Assembly: GCF_000820515.1 (NCBI RefSeq)
Contig: NZ_JXDG01000020.1
Coordinates: 1-64,000, forward strand
Origin: Pseudomonas batumici
GTDB taxonomy: Bacteria; Pseudomonadota; Gammaproteobacteria; Pseudomonadales; Pseudomonadaceae
Direction: 5' to 3'
Length of the DNA: 64,000 bases
The notes beneath the pieces are model-generated. The model was given only the letters and a program-made list of their open reading frames with translations, ran no database searches and had not been told where the DNA came from. Positions 42,184 through 51,436 of this stretch are shown one piece after another (position 1 is the first letter of the stretch; every line of letters begins with the position of its first letter). Made by a program: the position numbers and the translations under genes.

Positions 42184-42201
42184 GTCAGACGTATGTCTGA
42201 C
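42184..42201. promoter_or_regulatory. Perfect inverted repeat upstream of the rcpA operon
   Basis: GTCAGACgtatGTCTGAC: 7-base arms with a 4-base centre, 119 bases upstream of the rcpA start. The spacing and symmetry fit a dimeric regulator's operator. No regulator is assigned. Confidence 0.5.
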
Positions 42202-42310
42202 GGATCCGCTATTTAATCGCGGAGCAACAGGTGGATAACTTAAGCCGCTATGGCTCGCTCTGTGTTAGAAGGTAGTTCAATCAAGGCAAAGCGCCATGCA
42301 AAAAAACAAA

Positions 42311-42337
42311 TGCCCCGACTTGTCGGGGCATTTTTTT
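42311..42337. terminator. Bidirectional terminator beyond the GGDEF gene
   Basis: TGCCCCGAC / GTCGGGGCA with a TT loop, flanked by A runs on the left and T runs on the right, so it can stop transcripts from either side. It is 52 bases after the GGDEF gene's stop. Confidence 0.85.
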
Positions 42338-42388
42338 CTGAAATAGGGTTGCCGAAGGACTATTCGGCGCCGGATCGCCGATTGGCCA

Positions 42389-43330
42389 TCACTCTTCTCT
42401 GGCGGCACAAACCTGCGCCCGCCCGGCACGCTTGGCTTCATAGAGTTGCCTGTCCGCCGCCGCCAGCAGGGCTTCAGGGCTGTTACCGAGAGTGGGTAGC
42501 AGGGTCGCGACACCCAGGGAGGTGGTGACCACGCGATCAACGTCCGATCCGAGATGTTCGATACCCAAGGCCCGAATACGCCCCAGCATGGCCTCGGCCA
42601 TCCCGACCGCGCCTTCCCGTTCGGTTTTCGGCAAGATGCAGGCGAACTCCTCGCCGCCATACCTCGCCACCTTGTCATAGGGCCGTCTGAGCGACTCGGA
42701 AAGTGCTTTGGCGACACGCTTCAGGCAACTGTCGCCACTCTGGTGGCCATAACGGTCGTTGTAACGCTTGAAGTAGTCGATATCCAGCAAAATGAGCGAC
42801 ATGGGCATCTTGTCGCGCAGGCATTGACGCCAACTGCTGAGCAAGTCCTCGTCGAACCGGCGGCGATTGCCCACGCCGGTCAAACCATCCAGAAAGGCAT
42901 TGGCCCGCAACAGATCGCCCTGCAACTTCAAGGTCAGGTGCGTTTGGACCCGGGCGCGCACGATAATGGCGTTAATGGGTTTTATGATGAAGTCGACCGC
43001 CCCGAGCCCCAGCGCAATGACTTCATCCGCGACCTGGCTTTGCGCGGTAATGAAGATGATCGGTATTGTGCTCGTCAAGGGATCGGCCTTGAGTCGGCGG
43101 CACACTTCATGGCCATCGATATCGTCCATCACGACGTCGAGCAGAACCAGGTCCGGCAATTCGTCCTGGCAAATCTTGAGCGTCTGCGTGCCGTTGGTTG
43201 CCATGAACACGTCGCACTGTTCGGAAAACAGTTCGTACAGCACCCGGATATTCGTCGGCTGGTCGTCCGCAATCAGAATCTTGGGGCGTCGGTTGGTGTG
43301 AAGTAACCAATCTTCGAGAATTTGCTCCAC
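42389..43330 (-). CDS. Receiver-GGDEF diguanylate cyclase
   Basis: 313 residues from a GTG. A receiver domain (about 15-130) has its phosphoacceptor at Asp65 in LVLLDVVMDDIDG. The GGDEF domain (about 140-300) carries GGEEF at 225-229 with the inhibitory I-site RPYD (216-219) exactly five residues before it, so it is expected to be an active, product-inhibited diguanylate cyclase. This is the PleD/WspR-like layout. It starts 2 bases after the kinase gene's stop and is probably its output. Confidence 0.93.
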   Translation of the reverse strand: MEQILEDWLLHTNRRPKILIADDQPTNIRVLYELFSEQCDVFMATNGTQTLKICQDELPDLVLLDVVMDDIDGHEVCRRLKADPLTSTIPIIFITAQSQVADEVIALGLGAVDFIIKPINAIIVRARVQTHLTLKLQGDLLRANAFLDGLTGVGNRRRFDEDLLSSWRQCLRDKMPMSLILLDIDYFKRYNDRYGHQSGDSCLKRVAKALSESLRRPYDKVARYGGEEFACILPKTEREGAVGMAEAMLGRIRALGIEHLGSDVDRVVTTSLGVATLLPTLGNSPEALLAAADRQLYEAKRAGRAQVCAAREE

Positions 43331-43332
43331 GG

Positions 43333-46300
43333 CTAGGGTTGCTCCAGCATATCGCGCGCACTCAGTGCTGCGGCCGTAAAATCCAATGCCCTGACCTGGT
43401 TGAGGAACGGATTGAATCGAACACGTCGTTCCTCAGGGGTTTGGGCAAACAATGCTTCTGCTGCCGCAATGGCTTGCAGGTTCGAAGCGTTCAGCAGCAT
43501 CAATACTTCGTTCAAATGGTGTTGCCATTCGGCCAGGGGCAAAGCGTCTACAGTGGGCGCAACGGGACCCGCGGGCTCAGCGAACGCACTCGTCAATTGC
43601 TCGATGCTGACCTGCAGCAAGTGTCGCAACTCAGATGTGCATCCGCTGGACAGAGAAGTTGCCGGGGTCGACGCGTCGCCACCCTTCAGCGCCTGTTCAA
43701 GCTGGCCGGCTCTTCTTGAAAGCGCTAGGGCACCCAGGGTGGCGGCACTGCCCTTGATGGTATGCAACACACTGGCGGCGCCCGCAACGTTTTTCTTGGC
43801 TATTTGCTCGGCCAGACTGTCGAGTTGTTTCTCCGTATCGGCAGCAAAGATCTTCAGCGCACTGCGTATCACACCCAGATTTCCGTCCAGCCGCTCGACC
43901 ATCGCCGCGCGCGTTTCAATGAGCCCGTCTTGTGCATGGACTGGATGACTGGTGATCAGGACCGGGGAGGCTTGTCCGTCGATTTGTGCCCGCAGCACCG
44001 AAACCAGATACTCGAGGTCGATCGGCTTGCCTACATGTGCGTTCATCCCTGCATGCAGACAGGCCTGCCTATCGGCCTCGGATGCATTGGCGGTAATCGC
44101 AATGATGGGCAGCGTGGTAAAGCGCGTGTTGGCGCGAATTCTCCGTGTCGCTTCGTAGCCATCGATGTCAGGCATCTGGACATCCATCAGCACGGCATCG
44201 AAGGACTTGCTCCCCGTGGTCACGCATTTGACACCCTCGAAACCGCCTTCGGCCAGTTGAACCGAGGCCCCCTCCGATCTCAGCAGTTCCTCGATGACCT
44301 GGCGGTTCAAGGCGTTGTCTTCGACCACCAGCAAGCTGAGACCCTTGAGGCGCCCCGAGGGCTTGTGCTCGAGCGGCGGAACCTCGGGCGCAAGGGGAGG
44401 GCCTTGCAGCGCACGTAAAATGACCTCGCTCAGTTGTCTGGGCGTAACGGGTTTGGTAATGAACTCGGCGAAGGGCGCATCGCCCTGATCATGACTCTCG
44501 GCCAATATTTCGCGCCCGTAGGCCGTGATCATGATGACGACGGGGGGCGGTATCCGTCCTTTCATGTCGCGAATCAACTTGGCCGCGTTCATGCCGTTCA
44601 AGTCCGGCATTCGCCAATCCATCAGGACCACGTCATAGCGCTCTCCCGCATGGACGGCTTCGCTTATCCTGCTCACGGCGTCGAGGCCGGAGGATACAAA
44701 GTCGGCCTGCCAGCCCAGTGCCGCCACCGTTCGCATCAGCAATTCGGCGGCAATCGGGTTGTCGTCGACCACCAGCAGACGCATCGCCTGATCAGCGTGG
44801 AGAGTCGGGTTCCTTGTCGTGGCACGCGTGTCCACATCCAGCCAGACATCGAACCAGAAACGGCTGCCCACGCCCGGACGACTCTGCAGCTGCAGATCGC
44901 CGCCCATCAGGCTGACCAGGCGCTTGCAGATGACCAGGCCCAGACCCGAGCCGCCGAAGCGACGTGAGGTCGAGGCTTCGGCCTGATTGAAGCCTTCGAA
45001 GATATGCTCTGCGTGCTCGGCGCTGATCCCGATGCCACTGTCCGTGACGGCAACCCGCACGTGAACCTTGGCGTCGGTACGTTCCAGGAGTTCAAGACCG
45101 ACGATGACCTGCCCTTTCAAGGTGAATTTCAGGGCGTTGCCGGCGAGATTGATCAATACCTGCTGCAAGCGCAGTCTGTCGCCAATCAGCCCACTGGGAA
45201 GGGCGGGATCGAGATCGAACAGCACTTCGATATCCTTCTTGCCCTGATTGCCGGCCAATACTACGCCGAGCTCCTGCATCAAGGGTTCGAAGTCGAACGG
45301 ATGGCGATCCAGCTGGAGCTTGCCGGCCTCGATCTTCGAATAGTCGAGAATGTCATTGAGCAGGCCCAGCAGCGATTGGGCGGCTGTCTGGGCCTTGCTC
45401 ACGTAGTCGCGCTGACGCAAATTCAGCGGCGTGAACTGCACCAGATGCAGCATGCCGAGTACTGCGTTCATGGGCGTGCGGATTTCATGGCTCATGTTCG
45501 CCAGAAAGGCTGACTTGGCCGCATTCGCCGCGTCGGCCTGCTCCTTGGCATGGCGCAGGCTCACTTCCATCTCATGCTGGGCCGTCACGTCATGATTGAT
45601 GCCCGTCATGAGGACCGGATTGCCGCTTGCATCACGTTCGACCCGGACTCGCGTTTCGATGTGGCGGATGCGCCCGTCGGGAAGCACGACCCGGTAGGAG
45701 GGCAGGCGCTTTTCGCGATCATCGATCACGGCGTTGAGCGCCGTCATGACGCAATCGATATCGTCCGCATGCATCCGCGAGCGCCAATGCTCGAAGTTCA
45801 GGTCATTATCGAGCAACTCCGGTGAGTAGTCATAGATCTCGAACATGCGATCATTCCAATGCAACTTCCCGTCGCAAAGGCTCCACGACCAGATGCCAAG
45901 CTCGGCGATATCGGCAGCCAGCAGGAGATGGTCACGGGTCGCAGCGAGATCGCTGCGCTGTTTCTTCTGCTCCTCCAGGATCGCCCGCGTGGTTTCCAGG
46001 CTCGCGGCAAGCTCTTTTTCCGTTGCGCTTTGCAGGGCCACCTGGCGAATCAGGCGCAGGCCGAAAACCACCAGCACGCACACCAGCAAGCCAACACCGG
46101 CGGCATGCCACAGCGTATCCGACCACCAGGAGGCCAGGCTTTCATCCGTCGAGAGCGCTGCCGCGACGAACAGCGGGTAGTCATGCAGGCTGCGGAAACT
46201 GTTCAGGCGAACCACGCCGTCCTGGGACGAGGCCGTGGAAAAAGTACCGCCCGCCGGCTGCAAGCCGTGCTCCTGGAAAAGCCGGGTACCGGTGATGTCT

Positions 46301-46998
46301 ATGCCGATGGTGCGTTCTTCGAATGGGCGTCGGACGGCCATGACGCCTGAGTCAAAAGCCAAGGCTACGGCGCCTTTTTGGCCGATCTCCAGGCGATTGT
46401 AAAACTGCGAGAAAAAATCGATATCGATAGTGGCAGAGGCGATACCGGCAAAGCTGCCGTCTGGATTGTCAATGCGCCGCGACACCGGAATCACCCAGTT
46501 TCCAGTGGAGCGACTGCGCAGCGGCGTCCATACACGCACGCTTCGATCGGGGTGATCTCGATGAAAGATGAAATATTCACGATCGGAGTTGTTATAGCTG
46601 CGCAAAGGCCCAGGTAATGAACTGGTGAGCATCACGCCATCGCGGTCGAGCAAGAAGAGGCCATCCAGTTGCGCGAGCTCGAGGCGCCGCGCGACGAAGA
46701 GCTGGTGCAAGCGCTCCAGTGCAGGCGGGGCGGTACCGTCGCGTTCGACGCGTTCGACGATCCCGCTCAGTACAAGGTCGGCTTCCTTGATCGTGTCGTC
46801 GGCGTGTTGCGACATTGCGCGGGCAAGATTCGCGGTGGCGGTTGTCACCTCGTTCAGTTGCACCGTACGGGCGGTAAAACTGCGCCAGATGTCGGAGCCG
46901 ACGAGCACCGCACACATGATGAAAATCAACAGCGTCATTCGGGAAGTGAGCGAAAACTTGTATGCCACGTTTGCCTTCCCGAGAGGAGGATCAGCCAT
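43333..46998 (-). CDS. Large hybrid sensor histidine kinase with Hpt domain
   Basis: 1221 residues from the ATG at 46998. Layout: TM helix near 22-40, a dCache-type periplasmic sensor (about 45-290, with FLLDRDGVMLTSSLPGPL), TM near 305-325, a PAS domain (about 365-475), HisKA with His504 in MSHEIRTPMNAVLGM, an HATPase (about 610-740, ending RFGGSGLGLVICKRL), two receivers with Asp794 (VLMDWRMPD) and Asp939 (VLMDVQMPD), and a C-terminal Hpt with His1079 (VLHTIKGSAATLG). It is thus a full phosphorelay in one chain, likely feeding the GGDEF protein downstream. Confidence 0.93.
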   Translation of the reverse strand: MADPPLGKANVAYKFSLTSRMTLLIFIMCAVLVGSDIWRSFTARTVQLNEVTTATANLARAMSQHADDTIKEADLVLSGIVERVERDGTAPPALERLHQLFVARRLELAQLDGLFLLDRDGVMLTSSLPGPLRSYNNSDREYFIFHRDHPDRSVRVWTPLRSRSTGNWVIPVSRRIDNPDGSFAGIASATIDIDFFSQFYNRLEIGQKGAVALAFDSGVMAVRRPFEERTIGIDITGTRLFQEHGLQPAGGTFSTASSQDGVVRLNSFRSLHDYPLFVAAALSTDESLASWWSDTLWHAAGVGLLVCVLVVFGLRLIRQVALQSATEKELAASLETTRAILEEQKKQRSDLAATRDHLLLAADIAELGIWSWSLCDGKLHWNDRMFEIYDYSPELLDNDLNFEHWRSRMHADDIDCVMTALNAVIDDREKRLPSYRVVLPDGRIRHIETRVRVERDASGNPVLMTGINHDVTAQHEMEVSLRHAKEQADAANAAKSAFLANMSHEIRTPMNAVLGMLHLVQFTPLNLRQRDYVSKAQTAAQSLLGLLNDILDYSKIEAGKLQLDRHPFDFEPLMQELGVVLAGNQGKKDIEVLFDLDPALPSGLIGDRLRLQQVLINLAGNALKFTLKGQVIVGLELLERTDAKVHVRVAVTDSGIGISAEHAEHIFEGFNQAEASTSRRFGGSGLGLVICKRLVSLMGGDLQLQSRPGVGSRFWFDVWLDVDTRATTRNPTLHADQAMRLLVVDDNPIAAELLMRTVAALGWQADFVSSGLDAVSRISEAVHAGERYDVVLMDWRMPDLNGMNAAKLIRDMKGRIPPPVVIMITAYGREILAESHDQGDAPFAEFITKPVTPRQLSEVILRALQGPPLAPEVPPLEHKPSGRLKGLSLLVVEDNALNRQVIEELLRSEGASVQLAEGGFEGVKCVTTGSKSFDAVLMDVQMPDIDGYEATRRIRANTRFTTLPIIAITANASEADRQACLHAGMNAHVGKPIDLEYLVSVLRAQIDGQASPVLITSHPVHAQDGLIETRAAMVERLDGNLGVIRSALKIFAADTEKQLDSLAEQIAKKNVAGAASVLHTIKGSAATLGALALSRRAGQLEQALKGGDASTPATSLSSGCTSELRHLLQVSIEQLTSAFAEPAGPVAPTVDALPLAEWQHHLNEVLMLLNASNLQAIAAAEALFAQTPEERRVRFNPFLNQVRALDFTAAALSARDMLEQP

Positions 46999-47171
46999 TG
47001 GTGGCTCAGTCTGTCTCAAACCCGGTAGTGCAGCAACTGGAGAGGATTTCCCATGCTGTTGGCGATCGCATGAATGATGGGCCGGGCATCGCGTTTCGTT
47101 CGGTTCCGGACGGGCCGGTGACGTCTGTCAAACATGAAGAATCTTTCATGAAGCGCTCGTCACGCGACGTC

Positions 47172-47230
47172 TATAGTGTATGCGCTCGTTCAAAAGCTTC
47201 CCTTGCCCGCCCTCCCGCGGGCTTTTTTTT
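47172..47230 (+). ncRNA. Candidate short C-rich RNA ended by a terminator
   Basis: TATAGT at 47172-47177 is a possible -10 box. About 8 bases on, a short transcript would run to a perfect terminator GCCCGC / GCGGGC (47205-47222) followed by eight T. The body is pyrimidine-rich (TTCCCTTGCCCGCCCTCCC), with stretches complementary to ribosome-binding sites. No coding frame fits, and both neighbouring genes read the other way. No clear -35 box. Confidence 0.35.
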
Positions 47231-47278
47231 GCCTGCGAGTTGACGGGGCCGCGCAGGTGCGAGCGCCCCGGAAGCGGT

Positions 47279-47578
47279 TCAGTCTTCGGTAATTTCGTTG
47301 AACGAGCAGTACTCGTCCCAATCCATGCCCAGGGCCTCGGCCACTTCACGGTGGACTTCCAGGCGCATCGCCTTGAGTTCCTCGGGGGTTTCGGCCACCA
47401 GTTGCAGGGTCAGCTCCCAGGGTTCGATCCCGAGGTTTTCGGCTTCGTCCTCGAAGGCCCACTGGAACTGTTGCTGCTGTTCCTTCGGGCTCAGCTCGCG
47501 GGTTTCTTCACGCAGGTGGGGATGGGCGTCGAGGAACTTGCCGAGGGCGACCTCGTTTCGGGATTCTTTGGCGATCAT
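47279..47578 (-). CDS. Small conserved acidic protein (DUF6388-like)
   Basis: 99 residues from the ATG at 47578, chosen over an upstream in-frame ATG giving a Pro/Arg-rich leader. The protein is acidic and helical (EVALGKFLDAHPHLREETREL, then QFQWAFEDEAENLGIEPWELTLQLVAETPEELKAMRLEV). I take it to be a DUF6388-type pseudomonad protein; function unknown. It stands alone. Confidence 0.7.
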   Translation of the reverse strand: MIAKESRNEVALGKFLDAHPHLREETRELSPKEQQQQFQWAFEDEAENLGIEPWELTLQLVAETPEELKAMRLEVHREVAEALGMDWDEYCSFNEITED

Positions 47579-47736
47579 GCTGGCGTCTCTGTTGGATGGC
47601 CGGACGGCAAGCCGTCGGCGGGCCCGCGGGCCTGGAAAATACTGCGGCCATGCTAGCGACTTCATTCTCGGATGGAAAGAATCGCCCGGCTCTGCGACGC
47701 TAGCACGCTTTCAACCCTGTATACGGATCGGATGCG

Positions 47737-48438
47737 ATGACCGCAGCACTCTCCAACCCGGGCCCGGTCAAGGCCGTGATTTTCGATATGGACGGTTTGC
47801 TGCTCGACACCGAGGGCATCTACTCCGAAGTGACGCAGATCATCGTCGGTCGCTACGGGCGGACCTTCGGCTGGGATCACAAGCAGAACATCATTGGCCG
47901 TGGCGCCGGCGATCTGGCCCGCTACGTGGTCGAGGCCATGGCGTTGCCGTTGAGCCCGGAGGAATTCCTGGCGGTGCGCGAGCCGCTGATGCGCGAGCGT
48001 TTTCCCAAGGCCGGTTCCATGTCCGGCGCCGAGGCCCTGGTACGGCATCTGTCGGCCCACGGGATTCCGATTGCGGTGGGCACCAGTTCTTCGCGCAGCG
48101 CCTTCGAGTTGAAGACCACCCTGCACCGCGAGTGGTTTGCCCTGTTCGATACCATTGTCACGGCCGATGATCCGGAGGTGGGCGAAGCCAAGCCGGCACC
48201 GGATATTTTCCTCCTGGCGGCCAAGCGCCTGGGGGTGGCGGCCGAGGATTGCCTGGTGTTCGAGGACTCGCCGTTCGGCGTGACGGCGGCCAAGGCGGCG
48301 GGGATGTATGCGGTGGCGGTACCCGATCCGGCGATGGCGGCGGAGAAATACCCGCATGCGGATCGGATCGTGCAGTCGCTCAAGCATTTCCCATTGGCGC
48401 CGGTGGGGTTGCCGGCGATTGACTGGGAGGGTGTTTGA
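47737..48438 (+). CDS. HAD-family phosphatase
   Basis: 233 residues. Motif I is VIFDMDGLLLDTE with Asp17 and Asp19; motif II is VGTSSS, motif III KPAPDIFLLAAKRL and motif IV FEDSPFGVTAAKAAGM. The alpha-helical cap between motifs I and II marks the HAD-IA group, like beta-phosphoglucomutase or sugar phosphatases. Asp19 may serve as acid/base. Substrate not predictable. Confidence 0.88.
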   Translation: MTAALSNPGPVKAVIFDMDGLLLDTEGIYSEVTQIIVGRYGRTFGWDHKQNIIGRGAGDLARYVVEAMALPLSPEEFLAVREPLMRERFPKAGSMSGAEALVRHLSAHGIPIAVGTSSSRSAFELKTTLHREWFALFDTIVTADDPEVGEAKPAPDIFLLAAKRLGVAAEDCLVFEDSPFGVTAAKAAGMYAVAVPDPAMAAEKYPHADRIVQSLKHFPLAPVGLPAIDWEGV

Positions 48439-48462
48439 TCGCGGTGTTTCAGAGGCCTGGCG

Positions 48463-49701
48463 TTATCGTTGACGCCCATTGCGAGCAAGCTCGCTCCTAC
48501 CGGCAGTCGGCGCCGATAATCCGATCCGGCGCTGTACCACCGCCCAGATCCCCAGCGCCAGGGTCGAAATCACGACCCCGGCGATGACGATGCCGTTCCA
48601 GCCATAAGGCCCGTACAACTGGGCGCCCAGCAGCGAACCCAGCGCGCCGCCGATGAAATAGCAGGTGATATACCCGGCGTTCAGACGGTTGCGCGCCTGT
48701 GGCCGGACCTTGAACACGGCGTTCTGGTTGCTGACGTGAATCAACTGCACGGCAAAGTCCAGCACCAGCACGCCGATCAGCAGCGCCACCAGCGAATGCC
48801 CGGCAAATCCCAGGGGCAACCACGACAACAGCAAGGCCAGCAGGCCCAGGGTGGTGGCGAACGCGCCCTTGCCGCGGTCTGCCATGCGTCCGCCCAGGTT
48901 CGCCGCCATCGCACCGACGGCGCCGGCCAGGCCGAACAGGCCAATGACCCCATCCGAATAGCCATAGGGCGGGCTCGCCAGCAGGAAGGCCAGGGGTGTC
49001 CAGAACAACGCGAACAGGCAGAAGGTCAGCAGGCCCAGGGCCGCCCGCAGTCGCAGCACCGGCTCCTCGACGAACAGGCGGAACACCGAACCGAGCAGGG
49101 CCGGGTAACTCAGCCCGGCAGGCTGGTGGTGTTCCGGCAGGGCGCGCAGCAGGGCGAAGGCACAGAGGAACATCAGGCCGGCGGCCAGCAGGTAGATGCT
49201 GCGCCAGTCGCCTACATCGGACAGCAGGCCCGCCGCCGTACGCGCCAGGAGAATGCCCAGCAACAAGCCGCTCATCAAGGTGCCGACCACCCGTCCGCGC
49301 TGTTCCGGCGCGGTCAGGCTGGCGGCCATGGGCACCAGCACCTGGGCCACCACCGAGAACAGGCCGGCCAGCGCGGTGCCGAACAGCAGCCACGGCAGGC
49401 TCGGCGAGAACGCGCTGATCAGCAGGCCCAGGGCGCTGAGCAGGGTCATGATGAAAATCAGCCGGCGTTGTTCGAACAGGTCCCCCAACGGCACCAGCAG
49501 CAACAGTCCGGCGCCGTAGCTCAACTGGGCGGTGATGACGATGGTGCCGGCGGTACCGGTGTTCAGGCCCAGGTGCTGGGCGATGGTGTGCAGCAGCGGT
49601 TGGGCGTAATAGTTGCTGGCCACCGCCAGGCCGGTGGCGATCGCCATCAGCAGGATCAGGGCAGGGCTCAAAGGTTTGTGTGCGGCGTTGGCGTCGGACA
49701 T
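48463..49701 (-). CDS. MFS transporter, drug-efflux type
   Basis: 412 residues from the ATG at 49701. Twelve hydrophobic segments with an MFS motif A (PLGDLFEQRRLIF near 65-77) and a C-terminal half beginning after residue 200. The divergent LysR gene starts 106 bases away and may control it. The final residues (GRSELARNGRQR) are encoded by a REP unit at 48478-48500, so the C-terminus may have been extended by the repeat. Confidence 0.88.
   Translation of the reverse strand: MSDANAAHKPLSPALILLMAIATGLAVASNYYAQPLLHTIAQHLGLNTGTAGTIVITAQLSYGAGLLLLVPLGDLFEQRRLIFIMTLLSALGLLISAFSPSLPWLLFGTALAGLFSVVAQVLVPMAASLTAPEQRGRVVGTLMSGLLLGILLARTAAGLLSDVGDWRSIYLLAAGLMFLCAFALLRALPEHHQPAGLSYPALLGSVFRLFVEEPVLRLRAALGLLTFCLFALFWTPLAFLLASPPYGYSDGVIGLFGLAGAVGAMAANLGGRMADRGKGAFATTLGLLALLLSWLPLGFAGHSLVALLIGVLVLDFAVQLIHVSNQNAVFKVRPQARNRLNAGYITCYFIGGALGSLLGAQLYGPYGWNGIVIAGVVISTLALGIWAVVQRRIGLSAPTAGRSELARNGRQR
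48478..48500. repeat. Single REP unit inside the MFS gene end
   Basis: ATTGCGAGCAAGCTCGCTCCTAC contains the palindromic core GCGAGCAAGCTCGC, related to the other REP units in the window. Confidence 0.7.
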
Positions 49702-49806
49702 TGGCTGTCTCGTTATCGGGAGTCGGTGCGCAGAGTATCTGGAATGTCTTAACATGACGCCAATGCATTGTTTTCATCCTATTCATCTTGAAACGAGATA
49801 CGAGCG

Positions 49807-50700
49807 ATGAACCTCAAACAGATCGAGTACGCCCTGGCGGTGGCGGATGAGGGCAGCTTCACCCGCGCGGCCGAGCGCTGCCATGTGGTGCAGTCGGCCC
49901 TCAGTCACCAGATCGCCCGCCTGGAGGAACATCTCGGCGCGGCACTGTTCGAGCGCAGTTCGCGCAAGGTGCGCCTGACCGCGGCCGGCGAGGCCTTTGT
50001 GCGCAGCGCCCGTCCGGCGCTGGAAGCGACCCGGCGAATTGTTGCCGAAGTGGCGGCGGTGTCCGGGGAGGTGCGCGGCAGCCTGTCCATCGGCAAGATC
50101 TCGTCCCTGACCGAAGTCGACCTGGTGGGTTTGCTCGCGCGCTTCCACGGTCTTTATCCACAGGTGGATATTCACCTGAACATGAGCAAGAGCGAGTTGC
50201 TCATGCTCGATGTGCGCGAACGGCGGCTGGACCTGGCGTTCGTCGGCTTGTGGCCCGGGGAGCGGATCGAGGGCCTGGCGTTTCGCCTGCTGGCCGAGGA
50301 AGAGTTGGTGGCGGTGCTGCCGCCGGGGCATCCGTTGGCCCGCTTCGAGCGCCTGCCGTTGGCGGAGCTGGAGAACCAGCCGCTGGTGGATTTCCAGGCC
50401 GGTACGGCGGGGCGCCGGCAGACCGATGAAGCCTTTGCCGCGGCCGGCTTGCGCCATCGGGTGCAGTTCGAGGCGGGCAATGTGATGCTGGTGGGGGAGT
50501 TCGTGCGTCGGGGACTGGCGCTGGGGTTGGTGCCGAAGAAGATCGCCGAGGGCTTCGAAGGGGTGGTGACGCTGCCGGTGTCCGACGCGCCTTCGCGCCA
50601 TCTGTACGCAGTGTGGTCGCATACGCCGACGCCTGCGTCCGCAGCGTTTCTATTGCTGCTGGAGCAGGCGTTGGCGCTGCCACCGCGTCCTACGCGCTGA
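49807..50700 (+). CDS. LysR-family transcriptional regulator
   Basis: 297 residues. The N-terminal helix-turn-helix (MNLKQIEYALAVADEGSFTRAAERCHVVQSALSHQIARLEEHLG) is typical LysR. A substrate-binding domain follows (GSLSIGKISSLTEVDLVGLLARFHGLYPQV, then FVGLWPGERIEGLAFRLLAEEELVAVLPPGHPL). It is divergent from the MFS gene, which is therefore the likely target. It converges on the SDR gene by 11 overlapping bases. Confidence 0.9.
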   Translation: MNLKQIEYALAVADEGSFTRAAERCHVVQSALSHQIARLEEHLGAALFERSSRKVRLTAAGEAFVRSARPALEATRRIVAEVAAVSGEVRGSLSIGKISSLTEVDLVGLLARFHGLYPQVDIHLNMSKSELLMLDVRERRLDLAFVGLWPGERIEGLAFRLLAEEELVAVLPPGHPLARFERLPLAELENQPLVDFQAGTAGRRQTDEAFAAAGLRHRVQFEAGNVMLVGEFVRRGLALGLVPKKIAEGFEGVVTLPVSDAPSRHLYAVWSHTPTPASAAFLLLLEQALALPPRPTR

Positions 50701-51436
50701 AACCGCCATCGATGGTCAGGCTGGCCCCGGTGATGTAACCGGCTTCCGGCCCCGCCAGATACGCCACGAAGCTGGCGATTTCTTCAACCCGGCCATAACG
50801 GCCGCTGGCCATGAGGCCGAGCAGGCTCTCGGCGAACTCGCCGTCGGCCGGGTTCATGTCGGTGTCCACCGGACCTGGCTGCACGTTGTTGACGGTGATG
50901 CCCCGTGGCCCGAGATCCCGCGCCAGGCCCTTGGTCAGGCCCACCAGCGCGGACTTGCTCATGGCGTAGGCGGCGCCACCGGCGAACGGCATGCGCTCGG
51001 CGTTGGTACTGCCGATATTGATGATCCGGCCGCCTTCGCCCATGTGCCGGGCGGCTTCCTGGGTGGCGATGAAGACGCTGCGGACATTCACTGCCAGGGT
51101 CCGGTCGAAGTCTTCCAGCTTGAAGTCTTCGAGTGGTCCCATGGCCAGCACACCGGCATTGTTGACCAGGATGTCGATTCGGCCAAAGGCTTCGACGGTG
51201 CTGTCGACCGCCTGGCGAATGGCCGCGGCATCGGCGCTGTCGGCCTTGATCGCCAGGGCCTTGCCGCCGCCGGTGATCACGCTGTCCTGCAGGGCCTTGG
51301 CCTTGGCGTCGGAACTGACGTAGGTGAAGGCCACTGTTGCGCCCTGGGCGGCCAGGCGTGTGACGATGGCCGCGCCGATACCGCGTGAGCCGCCCTGGAT
51401 CAGGGCTACCTTGCCGTTGAGGGTGTGTTCGCTCAT
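50690..51436 (-). CDS. Short-chain dehydrogenase/reductase
   Basis: 248 residues from the ATG at 51436, which follows a GGAG site (an upstream GTG contains that site). NAD(P)-binding motif GGSRGIGA at 15-22, NNAG at 92-95, and the catalytic Ser143 (NIGS), Tyr157 and Lys161 (YAMSK). The C-terminal sequence ITGASLTIDGGFSA is typical of 3-oxoacyl-ACP-reductase-like SDRs. The substrate is unknown. Confidence 0.9.
   Translation of the reverse strand: MSEHTLNGKVALIQGGSRGIGAAIVTRLAAQGATVAFTYVSSDAKAKALQDSVITGGGKALAIKADSADAAAIRQAVDSTVEAFGRIDILVNNAGVLAMGPLEDFKLEDFDRTLAVNVRSVFIATQEAARHMGEGGRIINIGSTNAERMPFAGGAAYAMSKSALVGLTKGLARDLGPRGITVNNVQPGPVDTDMNPADGEFAESLLGLMASGRYGRVEEIASFVAYLAGPEAGYITGASLTIDGGFSA

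Larger units (their letters stand above)
42066..42388. other. Intergenic region of the secretin operon
   Basis: 323 bases. It holds the palindrome at 42184-42201, a terminator at 42311-42337 and probably the rcpA promoter. A plus-strand transcript from about 42200 to the terminator is possible but no promoter is clear. Confidence 0.5.
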
